Below are positions 1-5,155 of a stretch of DNA of 5,155 bases, in pieces; the stretch's first letter is position 1; each line of letters begins with the position of its first letter. The notes beneath the pieces are model-generated. The model was not told where the DNA came from. It ran no database searches and saw only the letters and a list, made by a program, of their open reading frames with translations. The DNA comes from Desulfobulbus sp. (GTDB taxonomy: Bacteria; Pseudomonadota; Gammaproteobacteria; Burkholderiales; Rhodocyclaceae). Both the position numbers and the translations under genes were made by a program. Location of the stretch: contig WQUQ01000148.1 in assembly GCA_009782025.1 (NCBI GenBank), forward strand, positions 1-5,155, in the 5' to 3' direction.

Positions 1-308
1 ACCCGATGATCGAATGGGCGCTCGACACCTTCTACCGCGACCTGTTCCAGCCGGTCGACGCCCGTATCGAGAAAGCCTTTCTGCTGACCGGGCCGAATGC
101 TTACGAAAGCGCACTGCTCGACCTGATGGAGCGCATCGTCGCCGCCTACCCCGACCTGCGCCTGTTCTCGCTGCCATCCTTGGTCGGCAAGGAGAGAAAG
201 CATCTGGAACTGGGCGTCGAGGGCGCGCCGGAGCGGGTCGAGCAAGCGATGGCGGAGATCCGCGCCGAAGTCGAGCGGCGTGACATTACCTGGGTTTGGC
301 GACCGTGA
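1..308 (+). CDS. Molybdopterin-binding (CinA N-terminal/MoaB-like) protein, C-terminal part only
   Basis: This is the 3' end of a gene that starts before the window. The reading frame is open from base 3, where a Pro codon precedes an in-frame Met at 6, and stops with TGA at 306-308, leaving about 101 codons. The Met at 6 is probably internal, because related betaproteobacterial proteins of about 250 residues have a Pro-Met-hydrophobic-Glu-Trp stretch here. The visible part shows a D(T)xYRDLF segment, then LMERIVAAYPDLRLFSLPS, then an ELGVEGxPERVEQAM segment. I recognise this as the tail of the family annotated as 'competence/damage-inducible protein A' or molybdopterin-binding protein (COG1058-like). 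The fold binds a pterin or nucleotide-like ligand, but the cellular role of this stand-alone form is not well established. The ligand-binding half lies outside the window. The gene converges on the DUF4124 gene. Family call fairly confident; function uncertain. Confidence 0.75.
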   Translation, partial: PMIEWALDTFYRDLFQPVDARIEKAFLLTGPNAYESALLDLMERIVAAYPDLRLFSLPSLVGKERKHLELGVEGAPERVEQAMAEIRAEVERRDITWVWRP

Positions 309-322
309 CCGGGTGTCGCTTT

Positions 323-430
323 TATAGCGGTTGCCAAAAAATCCCCATGCTTTGTCGACTTCGCCTTGCCGTACTGCTCGTACTGTCTGCGGCTCGTCTT
401 CGCGCCTGAGCATTTTTGGCAACCGCTATA
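323..430. repeat. 108-bp MITE-like element with perfect 18-bp terminal inverted repeats
   Basis: The left arm TATAGCGGTTGCCAAAAA (323-340) is the exact reverse complement of the right arm at 413-430. The 72-bp core contains a 7-bp direct repeat CGTACTG (370-376 and 379-385) and two GTAC palindromes. Each end reads TA followed by TAGCGG, or its complement, so the outer TA pair could be a TA target duplication of the kind left by IS630/Tc1-mariner transposases; this is inference. No transposase is present, so any mobility would need help in trans. The element lies wholly between two convergent genes: 14 bp after the stop of the molybdopterin-binding protein and 8 bp after the stop of the DUF4124 gene. 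Its RNA could fold into a long hairpin from either strand, but no U-run follows either arm, so it is not a standard intrinsic terminator. I recall similar sequence from other betaproteobacterial genomes, unverified. Confidence 0.72.
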
Positions 431-438
431 CGGACGGT

Positions 439-903
439 TCAGCGCAAGCCGCTCAATTCCTTTTGAATGGCGGCGATATTTCGCTCATGCTGCGCCACGC
501 GGTCGCGGTAGGGGGCCAGGCGGTCTACGCCGGCGGTGGTGCTGGGAGGCTCGCGCAGGTTTTCCTGGTCGGCCAGATCGCGCTTGGCCTGCTCAAGATT
601 GCGCTGCTCGCCGCTCAGTTCCTGTTCGAGAATCAGCCGGCGGTCGCCGTCGCGGGCCTTTTGGGCATCTTCGGCGACGCGCGGAAAATCGGCGGGCGTC
701 GGCTTGGCCGCCGCCGAACGCGGGCGCGCCGGCGGGGCTGGCATGGCCGTTTCCGGGGGCAGGGTCACGGCCTTGCAGTCCGGGTTGATGCGGGTGTTGG
801 AAATCAGCGTACCGCCGTTTTCGTCAACGCACCTGTAGATGGTCTGGGCCGCCGCCGGCAGGCTGGCGGCGGCGATCAGAAGCGCCAATACGGGTCGTGT
901 CAT
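439..903 (-). CDS. Secreted DUF4124 domain-containing protein
   Basis: 154 residues. Residues 1-20 form a typical Sec signal peptide: a short basic start (MTRP), a hydrophobic Leu/Ala core and an Ala-rich cleavage region ending near AAAQ. The mature protein opens with TIYRCVDENGGTLISNT, the hallmark of the DUF4124 domain (about residues 21-50), with two cysteines (C25, C43) that could form a disulfide in the periplasm. A Pro/Ala-rich linker (about 50-70) follows, then a charged helical stretch rich in Glu, Gln, Arg and Leu (about 73-116 and 127-152), likely a coiled coil. The start is supported by AGAGG 6 bases upstream. It lies 24 bp downstream of glnA on the same strand, so co-transcription is likely. 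DUF4124 proteins are often found near glnA in betaproteobacteria (recall), but no molecular function is known. Domain call confident; role unknown. Confidence 0.85.
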   Translation of the reverse strand: MTRPVLALLIAAASLPAAAQTIYRCVDENGGTLISNTRINPDCKAVTLPPETAMPAPPARPRSAAAKPTPADFPRVAEDAQKARDGDRRLILEQELSGEQRNLEQAKRDLADQENLREPPSTTAGVDRLAPYRDRVAQHERNIAAIQKELSGLR

Positions 904-909
904 CGTTAT

Positions 910-914
910 CCTCT
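910..914 (-). promoter_or_regulatory. Ribosome binding site of the DUF4124 gene
   Basis: On the - strand this reads AGAGG, followed by six bases (ATAACG) before the ATG at 903. It lies in the 24-bp gap after the glnA stop, which fits translation of this gene from a glnA transcript. Confidence 0.6.
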
Positions 915-927
915 TCCGCCGCGGGGA

Positions 928-2343
928 TCAACAACTGTAATACAGATCGAATTCAACCGGGTGCGTGGTCATGCGAATCCTGTTCACTTCGTCCATTTTC
1001 AGGGCGATGAAGGCGTTGATCCAGTCGTTGGAAAAGACGCCGCCACGGGTCAGAAATTCGCGGTCCTTGTCGAGATTGTCCAGGGCTTCTTCCAGCGAGG
1101 CACAGACGGTCGGGATTTTGGCTTCTTCTTCCGGCGGCAGGTCGTAGAGATTTTTGTCGGCCGGGTCGCCGGGGTGAATCTTGTTCTGGATGCCGTCCAG
1201 GCCGGCCATCAACAGGGCGGCGAAGCACAGGTAGGGGTTGGCGATGGGATCGGGGAAGCGGGCTTCGATGCGCCGCGCCTTGGTCGAGGCGACGTGCGGG
1301 ATGCGGATCGAGGCCGAGCGGTTCTTGGCTGAATAGGCCAGCTTGACCGGGGCTTCGTAGTGCGGCACCAGGCGCTTGTAGGAGTTGGTGCCGGGATTGG
1401 TGATGGCGTTGAGCGCCTTGGCGTGCCGGATGATGCCGCCGATGTAATAGAGCGCTAGGTCGGAGAGGCCGGCGTAGCCGTCGCCGGCAAACAGGTTTTT
1501 GCCGCCTTTCCAGATCGACTGATGGACGTGCATGCCCGAACCGTTGTCGCCGACGATGGGTTTGGGCATGAAGGTGGCGGTTTTGCCGTACTGGTGGGCG
1601 ATGTTGTGGATCACGTATTTCATGGTCTGCGTCCAGTCGGCGCGCTTGACCAGGGTGCTGAAGCGGGTGCCGATTTCGCACTGGCCGGCGTTGGCGACTT
1701 CATGATGGTGCACTTCGACGGGGATGCCGAGCGATTCGAGCGTCAGCACCATGGCCGAGCGGATGTCGTGCAGGCTGTCGACCGGCGGCACCGGGAAGTA
1801 GCCGCCCTTGACGCCCGGGCGATGGCCGGTGGCGCCGCTGCCTTCGTTCTTTTCGCCGGAATTCCAGGCCGCTTCGGCGGAATGGATTTTCAGAAAGCAG
1901 CCGGACATGTCGACCGACCATTCGACGCCATCGAAAATGAAGAATTCGGGTTCCGGGCCAAAGTAGGCGGTATCGCCGATGCCGCAGGACTTCAGGTAAG
2001 CCTCGGCGCGTTTGGCGATGGAACGCGGATCGCGGTCGTAACCCCGGCCATCGGCGGGATCGACGACGTCGCAGGTGAGGACGATGGTGGTTTCGTCAAA
2101 GAAGGGATCGACGTAGGCAGTGTCCGGGTCGGGCATCAACTGCATGTCGGACGCCTGGATGCCCTTCCAGCCGGCGATCGAGGAGCCGTCGAAGGCATGG
2201 CCGTTCTCGAATGTGTCCTCGCTGAAGGCGGAAACCGGCACGGTGACGTGCTGCTCCTTGCCGCGGGTATCGGTGAAGCGGAAATCGACGAATTTGGCAT
2301 CGTTTTCCTTGACCATATCGATGATGTCTTGCGGGGTTGCCAT
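928..2343 (-). CDS. glnA: Glutamine synthetase, type I (GSI-beta)
   Basis: 471 residues, the usual length for GSI-beta. It makes glutamine from glutamate, ammonium and ATP in the cytoplasm as a dodecamer, the main ammonium assimilation step. Visible landmarks in order: N-terminal beta-grasp domain with FDGSSIAGW (51-59); [11 protein letters not shown] (128-138) with metal-binding E131/E133; [14 protein letters not shown] (212-225) with E215 and E223; the [12 protein letters not shown] segment (265-276) with H272; [17 protein letters not shown] (316-332); [11 protein letters not shown] (356-366) with E360 and R362; and NLYDLPPEE (398-406), where Y400 is the expected adenylylation target of GlnE. 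Its presence implies GlnE/PII control of activity. The frame is open a further 33 codons upstream to 2442, but that stretch has no GS similarity. The [15 protein letters not shown] start at 2343 matches the family and has a good ribosome binding site. DUF4124 follows downstream; ntrBC, often nearby in betaproteobacteria, are not seen. Confidence 0.98.
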   Translation of the reverse strand: MATPQDIIDMVKENDAKFVDFRFTDTRGKEQHVTVPVSAFSEDTFENGHAFDGSSIAGWKGIQASDMQLMPDPDTAYVDPFFDETTIVLTCDVVDPADGRGYDRDPRSIAKRAEAYLKSCGIGDTAYFGPEPEFFIFDGVEWSVDMSGCFLKIHSAEAAWNSGEKNEGSGATGHRPGVKGGYFPVPPVDSLHDIRSAMVLTLESLGIPVEVHHHEVANAGQCEIGTRFSTLVKRADWTQTMKYVIHNIAHQYGKTATFMPKPIVGDNGSGMHVHQSIWKGGKNLFAGDGYAGLSDLALYYIGGIIRHAKALNAITNPGTNSYKRLVPHYEAPVKLAYSAKNRSASIRIPHVASTKARRIEARFPDPIANPYLCFAALLMAGLDGIQNKIHPGDPADKNLYDLPPEEEAKIPTVCASLEEALDNLDKDREFLTRGGVFSNDWINAFIALKMDEVNRIRMTTHPVEFDLYYSC

Positions 2344-2352
2344 GAGCTTGCT

Positions 2353-2359
2353 CTCTCCT
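2353..2359 (-). promoter_or_regulatory. Ribosome binding site that fixes the glnA start
   Basis: On the - strand AGGAGAG lies nine bases before the ATG at 2341-2343. This strong Shine-Dalgarno match, plus the family N-terminus that begins there, favours the 471-residue protein over the 504-residue extended frame starting at 2442. Confidence 0.8.
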
Positions 2360-2377
2360 GAAAAAAATGACCGGCGG

Positions 2378-2413
2378 GTCTGGCGGCGAAGGAAATCATC
2401 AGGCGCGCCAGAC
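2378..2413. repeat. 8-bp perfect inverted repeat in the glnA leader
   Basis: GTCTGGCG (2378-2385) and CGCCAGAC (2406-2413) are exact inverted repeats separated by 20 bases, 35-70 bp upstream of the glnA start codon. The spacer includes an 8-base palindrome half-overlapping the right arm (GGCGCGCC, 2402-2409). It could be an RNA hairpin in the 5' leader or a regulator site. It does not match the NtrC site pattern (GCAC...GTGC), and I cannot assign a regulator. Chance in GC-rich DNA is possible. Confidence 0.35.
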
Positions 2414-2484
2414 ATCAGCGGAAACGCCCGGCATTTTGCCACAAGGACAGGATGTTCATGATGCGGCGCAACAAGAAAATCGTC

Positions 2485-3660
2485 CTAATTTGCTGCGACA
2501 CAGGCATTCAGATGAACCGAGCGGATCGTCGGATGCCCCGCCAGCCGCTCCGCCAGGGTTTTTTCGGCTTGTGGCAGGGATATTTCTCCAGCCAGCCGCG
2601 CGCAATCGACATAGATCTCGACCTCGACCGCGCTGTCCAGGTAATGCAGCACGATCCGCTGCGGCGGCGGCAGGTCGGCCATCCGTTCTTGCAATTCGGC
2701 CAACACCACGGCGCGCTCGGGCAGAGCGGCGAGCACGGTCAGGTCGGTTCCCGGTTCCGGCTCGGGGTCGATGTGCACCAGCACATCGAGCACATCAGGG
2801 CGCTCGGCGAGGACGCGGATGCGCGCCAGTTCGGCGATGCGATGGCCTGCCGAGACGCTGATGCGGGAATCGACCTGCGCATGCACATCGACCAGCGCCT
2901 GGTGCGCCATGCGCCGGGTGCGCAGATCGTGCACGCCGAGCACGCCGGGCGTTGCCAGCAGGCACTGGCGGATGGCGACGACGCTGGCTTCGTCGAGGCC
3001 GGTATCGATCAGTTCCTTGGTCGCTCCCCACGTCATTTGTGCGCCCATGCGCAGAATCATGTAGCCCATCACGGCCGCCGCCAGCAAATCGAGAAAGCCC
3101 CAGCCGAGCAGCGCGCCGCCAATGCCGATGACGACGACCAGGGCCGAAGCGGAATCCGCCCGGGTGTGCAAGGCGTTGGCGATCACCAGTTGTGAGCGCA
3201 GACGGCGACCGACGGCGAGCAGGTAGTGGTACAAGCCTTCCTTGGCCAACATGGTGGCGATGGCCGCCCACAGGGCCGACAACTCGACCTGGTTCATCAT
3301 TTCGGCGTGCTGGAGGCGGATGCCCGAATCCCACAGGATGCCGGCGCCGACCAATGCGAGCGCGACGCCGAGCGCCAGCGTCGCCGCCGTCTCGATGCGG
3401 GCATGGCCGTAGGGATGGTCGGGATCGGCCGGATGGGCGCTCTGCCGGCTGGCATAGATGACCAGAAAATCGGAGAGCAGGTCGGAAAAAGAGTGCAGGC
3501 CGTGGGCGATCAGCGACTGCGAATGGGCCAGCCAGCCGATCACCAACTGCACCGCGGTCATCACCAGATTGACCGCGACGCTGACCCAGGTCGCGCGCTG
3601 CGCTACGGTCGCGCGCTCGGCTGGCGTCATTGATATGGATTGTCCATCTGTCTGTGTCAT
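2485..3660 (-). CDS. Cation diffusion facilitator (CDF) family divalent metal efflux transporter
   Basis: 391 residues, a proton-coupled exporter of divalent metals (Zn, Fe, Co or Cd type) in the inner membrane. About six membrane helices fall within residues 23-205. Metal-site motifs are HSFSD in TM2 (H56, D60) and HTRAD in TM5 (H165, D169), the two-His/two-Asp arrangement usual for zinc-type CDFs. The conserved DHPYGHARIE loop is at 81-90. The cytoplasmic ferredoxin-like dimerisation domain follows from about 220, with HDLRTRRMAHQALVDVH (244-260) and a HIDPEPEPG stretch (296-304). A further 85-90 residues to the C-terminus, beyond the usual length of about 300, include HYLDSAVEVEIYVD (339-352) and may form a second small alpha/beta domain. 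Residue 53 in TM2 is His where most relatives I recall have Asp (A-D-G). The start at 3660 has only a weak ribosome binding site; Met11 (3630) is an alternative. Substrate not assignable with certainty. Confidence 0.93.
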   Translation of the reverse strand: MTQTDGQSISMTPAERATVAQRATWVSVAVNLVMTAVQLVIGWLAHSQSLIAHGLHSFSDLLSDFLVIYASRQSAHPADPDHPYGHARIETAATLALGVALALVGAGILWDSGIRLQHAEMMNQVELSALWAAIATMLAKEGLYHYLLAVGRRLRSQLVIANALHTRADSASALVVVIGIGGALLGWGFLDLLAAAVMGYMILRMGAQMTWGATKELIDTGLDEASVVAIRQCLLATPGVLGVHDLRTRRMAHQALVDVHAQVDSRISVSAGHRIAELARIRVLAERPDVLDVLVHIDPEPEPGTDLTVLAALPERAVVLAELQERMADLPPPQRIVLHYLDSAVEVEIYVDCARLAGEISLPQAEKTLAERLAGHPTIRSVHLNACVAAN

Positions 3661-3706
3661 TTTTTCTGCCCTATACTAACGGATTCAATTTTAACAGCCG
3701 ACGATC
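3661..3706. promoter_or_regulatory. Divergent AT-rich promoter region between CDF and rhodanese genes
   Basis: This 46-bp gap is much more AT-rich than its surroundings and must serve two divergent genes. Candidate -10 hexamers are TATACT at 3672-3677 (+ strand, toward the rhodanese gene) and TAAAAT at 3693-3688 (- strand, toward the CDF gene). Neither has a good -35 box at 16-18 bp, so the assignment is tentative. If both are real the promoters overlap and may interfere with each other. Confidence 0.35.
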
Positions 3707-4159
3707 ATGGGAACGCTCAGCGAACTCCTTAACTTGGCCCAGGCCCGTGGCCGCGCCCTGGAACGCCCGTACCAGGGCGAACTGACGCCGCGCGAAGCCT
3801 ACGAACTTTTGCGCCTGGCGCCTGGCGCGACGCTCGTCGACGTTCGCACACACGCCGAGTGGGACTGGGTCGGCCGCATCCCCAACGCCGTCGAGATCGA
3901 GTGGAACCAGTACCCCGGCGGCGCGCGCAACCCGTACTTCATCGCCGAACTGCAACGGCGGGTCGATCCCGAAGCGCTGGTGTTGTTCCTGTGCCGCAGC
4001 GGCGTGCGCTCCATTGCCGCGGCGACGGCCGCGACTGAAGCCGGCTACGGCGCCTGCTACAACGTTCTCGAAGGCTTCGAGGGCGACAGGGATGCCCACG
4101 GCCATCGCAACGCCATCGGCGGCTGGCGTCATGCCGGCCTGCCCTGGCATCAAGGGTGA
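3707..4159 (+). CDS. Single-domain rhodanese-like sulfurtransferase
   Basis: 150 residues, no signal peptide or membrane segment, so cytoplasmic. The rhodanese fold is visible: TPREAYELLR (27-36), the ATLVDVRTHAEWDWVGRIPNAVEIEW stretch (41-66, the typical D-V-R...E-W...G-R-I-P-N/G-A pattern), and the active-site loop CRSGVRS with catalytic C96 expected to carry a persulfide. The end, NVLEGFEGDRDAHGHRN..GGW...GLPW (119-147), is typical of a widespread proteobacterial rhodanese subgroup. The roughly 25-residue N-terminal segment before the domain is helical. The start ATG has no clear Shine-Dalgarno sequence. nadA follows after 37 bp on the same strand, so the two are probably co-transcribed, suggesting (inference) sulfur supply to, or repair of, the NadA iron-sulfur cluster. 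The physiological sulfur acceptor is unknown. Confidence 0.92.
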   Translation: MGTLSELLNLAQARGRALERPYQGELTPREAYELLRLAPGATLVDVRTHAEWDWVGRIPNAVEIEWNQYPGGARNPYFIAELQRRVDPEALVLFLCRSGVRSIAAATAATEAGYGACYNVLEGFEGDRDAHGHRNAIGGWRHAGLPWHQG

Positions 4160-4196
4160 TGACGCGCTGCCGCGCCCAGTCTCAACGGAATCCAGC

Positions 4197-5155
4197 ATGC
4201 AAACCGCACCCCTTTCCTTCGCCCCGTTCAACGACCTTGCCGACGACTGCCAGGAGCGCATCCGCGCCGCCCGCGCCCGGCTGGGCAGCAAGGCCGTGAT
4301 CCTCTGCCACCACTACCAGCGCTCCGACGTGTACCAGCATGCCGATTTCACCGGCGATTCGCTGAAATTATCGAAGCTGGCGGCACAGACCGATGCCCAA
4401 TACATCGTTTTCTGCGGCGTGCATTTCATGGCCGAGGTCGCCGACATCATGAGCGCGCCGCATCAGATCGCCATCCTGCCCGACCTCGCCGCCGGCTGCT
4501 CGATGGCCGACATGGCCAATCTGGCCAAGGTCGAGCGCTGCTGGCGCGAACTCGGCGAAGTGCTCGACGTCGAGGCCGAAGTGACACCGGTCACCTACAT
4601 CAATTCGGCAGCCGACCTGAAAGCCTTCTGCGGCGAACACGGCGGCGCCGTCTGCACCTCCTCCAACGCCGGCGTCATCGCCGAATGGGCCTTCGCCCAG
4701 CGGCCCAAGGTGCTGTTTTTCCCCGACCAGCACCTCGGCCGCTGGACCGGTCACCAGATGGGTTTGGCGATGGACGAGATGGTCGTCTGGGATCCCGATC
4801 TGGAAATGGGCGGCCTGACGGCGGAGCAGATCAGGCACGCGAAAATCCTGCTGTGGAAAGGCCATTGCTCGGTGCACCAGATGTTCCAGAAAAGCCACAT
4901 CGACGCCTTCCGCGCCAAGTACCCGAACGGGCTGGTCATTTCTCACCCGGAATGCAGTTTCGCGGTCTGCGCCGCATCCGATCATGTCGGTTCGACCGAA
5001 TACATCGTCAAGACCATCAAGGAAGCGCCGGCCGGCACCCACTGGCTGGTCGGTACCGAACTCAACCTGGTCGACCGCCTGGCCCAGGAAGTGCTGCCGC
5101 AGGGCAAGATCGTCCAGTTCATGTCGCCCACCATCTGCATGTGCTCGACGATGCA
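4197..5155 (+). CDS. nadA: Quinolinate synthase A (partial, C-terminus beyond window)
   Basis: 319 codons are visible, without a stop before the window edge; the family is usually about 350-380 residues, so a few dozen C-terminal residues are missing. NadA condenses iminoaspartate (from NadB) with dihydroxyacetone phosphate to form quinolinate in de novo NAD synthesis, using a [4Fe-4S] cluster. Landmarks: AVILCHHYQ (33-41), FTGDSLKLSKLA (51-62), FCGVHFMAE (72-80), AGCSMAD (99-105) with C101, CTSSNAG (153-159), FFPDQHLG (174-181), KGHCSVH (221-227) with C224, SHPECSFAV (249-257), VGTELNLVDRL (285-295) and TICMCSTM (312-319). C101, C224 and one of C315/C317 are the likely cluster ligands by comparison with known NadA proteins. 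The ATG at 4197 follows CGGAAT, a weak ribosome binding site, and gives the expected N-terminus. It lies 37 bp downstream of the rhodanese gene, probably in one operon. Confidence 0.97.
   Translation, partial: MQTAPLSFAPFNDLADDCQERIRAARARLGSKAVILCHHYQRSDVYQHADFTGDSLKLSKLAAQTDAQYIVFCGVHFMAEVADIMSAPHQIAILPDLAAGCSMADMANLAKVERCWRELGEVLDVEAEVTPVTYINSAADLKAFCGEHGGAVCTSSNAGVIAEWAFAQRPKVLFFPDQHLGRWTGHQMGLAMDEMVVWDPDLEMGGLTAEQIRHAKILLWKGHCSVHQMFQKSHIDAFRAKYPNGLVISHPECSFAVCAASDHVGSTEYIVKTIKEAPAGTHWLVGTELNLVDRLAQEVLPQGKIVQFMSPTICMCSTM

Larger units (their letters stand above)
2344..2484. other. Intergenic region between the CDF gene stop and glnA start
   Basis: 141 bp that should carry the glnA promoter unless glnA is read through from the upstream CDF gene, which is on the same strand. 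I see the ribosome binding site and the inverted repeat listed separately. A convincing sigma-70 or sigma-54 promoter could not be picked by eye. A TGGC-N-GC arrangement at 2441-2426 (- strand) resembles a -24/-12 element but has one base too many between GG and GC. Confidence 0.5.

Noticed and set aside
323..430. The inverted repeat as a classical bidirectional intrinsic terminator
   Set aside because: The T/A runs lie on the inside of the arms and no U-run follows the stem on either strand; a terminator-like effect remains possible but is not shown.
331..1332. Long + strand open frame of 333 codons
   Set aside because: It starts inside the repeat and runs antisense to the DUF4124 gene and the 3' part of glnA; GC-rich coding DNA commonly leaves such shadow frames and the product has low-complexity Gly/Arg/Val content.
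1522..2361. + strand open frame of 279 codons opposite glnA
   Set aside because: Antisense shadow of the clearly real glnA; no recognisable domain and no ribosome binding site.
2431..2440. Small GGCA/TGCC hairpin as terminator of the CDF gene
   Set aside because: Only a 4-bp stem with no following U-run.
2426..2441. Sigma-54-like TGGCAAAATGCCGGGC on the - strand
   Set aside because: The GG to GC spacing is 11 instead of 10 bases and the -12 TTGC is absent; better explained as GC-rich chance sequence.
2344..2442. 33-codon N-terminal extension of glnA
   Set aside because: No similarity to glutamine synthetase, and the internal ATG at 2343 has a strong ribosome binding site and the family N-terminus.
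2452..3195. + strand open frame of 247 codons opposite the CDF gene
   Set aside because: Shadow of the CDF coding sequence; the product is compositionally odd and matches no family I know.
3671..4291. - strand open frame of 206 codons opposite the rhodanese gene
   Set aside because: Antisense to a rhodanese with an intact active-site motif and to the start of nadA; no own domain signal.
4368..5042. - strand open frame of 224 codons opposite nadA
   Set aside because: The + strand frame encodes an unmistakable NadA, so this is its shadow.

Overview
The window is GC-rich and gene-dense, with the look of a chromosomal housekeeping segment of a betaproteobacterium. Protein style (a class I-beta glutamine synthetase, a DUF4124 protein behind glnA, a long-form NadA, a beta-type CinA/MoaB-like protein) points to Rhodocyclales or close relatives such as the Dechloromonas/Azonexus/Accumulibacter group. 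That placement is my inference from recall of family members, not a search.

Layout: bases 1-308 hold the 3' end of a molybdopterin-binding (CinA N-terminal/MoaB-like) protein on the + strand. Bases 309-438 separate two convergent genes and contain a 108-bp element with perfect 18-bp terminal inverted repeats, which looks like a MITE-type mobile repeat. Bases 439-2343 on the - strand carry glnA followed after 24 bp by a secreted DUF4124 protein, probably one transcript. A 141-bp leader/intergenic stretch upstream of glnA holds an 8-bp inverted repeat. Bases 2485-3660 on the - strand encode a cation diffusion facilitator (metal efflux) protein. A 46-bp AT-rich divergent intergenic stretch then leads into a + strand pair: a single-domain rhodanese (3707-4159) and nadA (from 4197, running off the right edge).

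Together the genes cover nitrogen assimilation (glnA), NAD biosynthesis with a possible sulfur-handling partner (rhodanese-nadA), and divalent metal export (CDF). I see no phage, CRISPR, toxin-antitoxin, tRNA or rRNA feature. Nothing here amounts to a new multi-gene system. The most interesting non-gene item is the inverted-repeat element at 323-430; smaller points are the glnA leader repeat, an unusual histidine in the CDF metal-site helix, and the rhodanese-nadA pairing.
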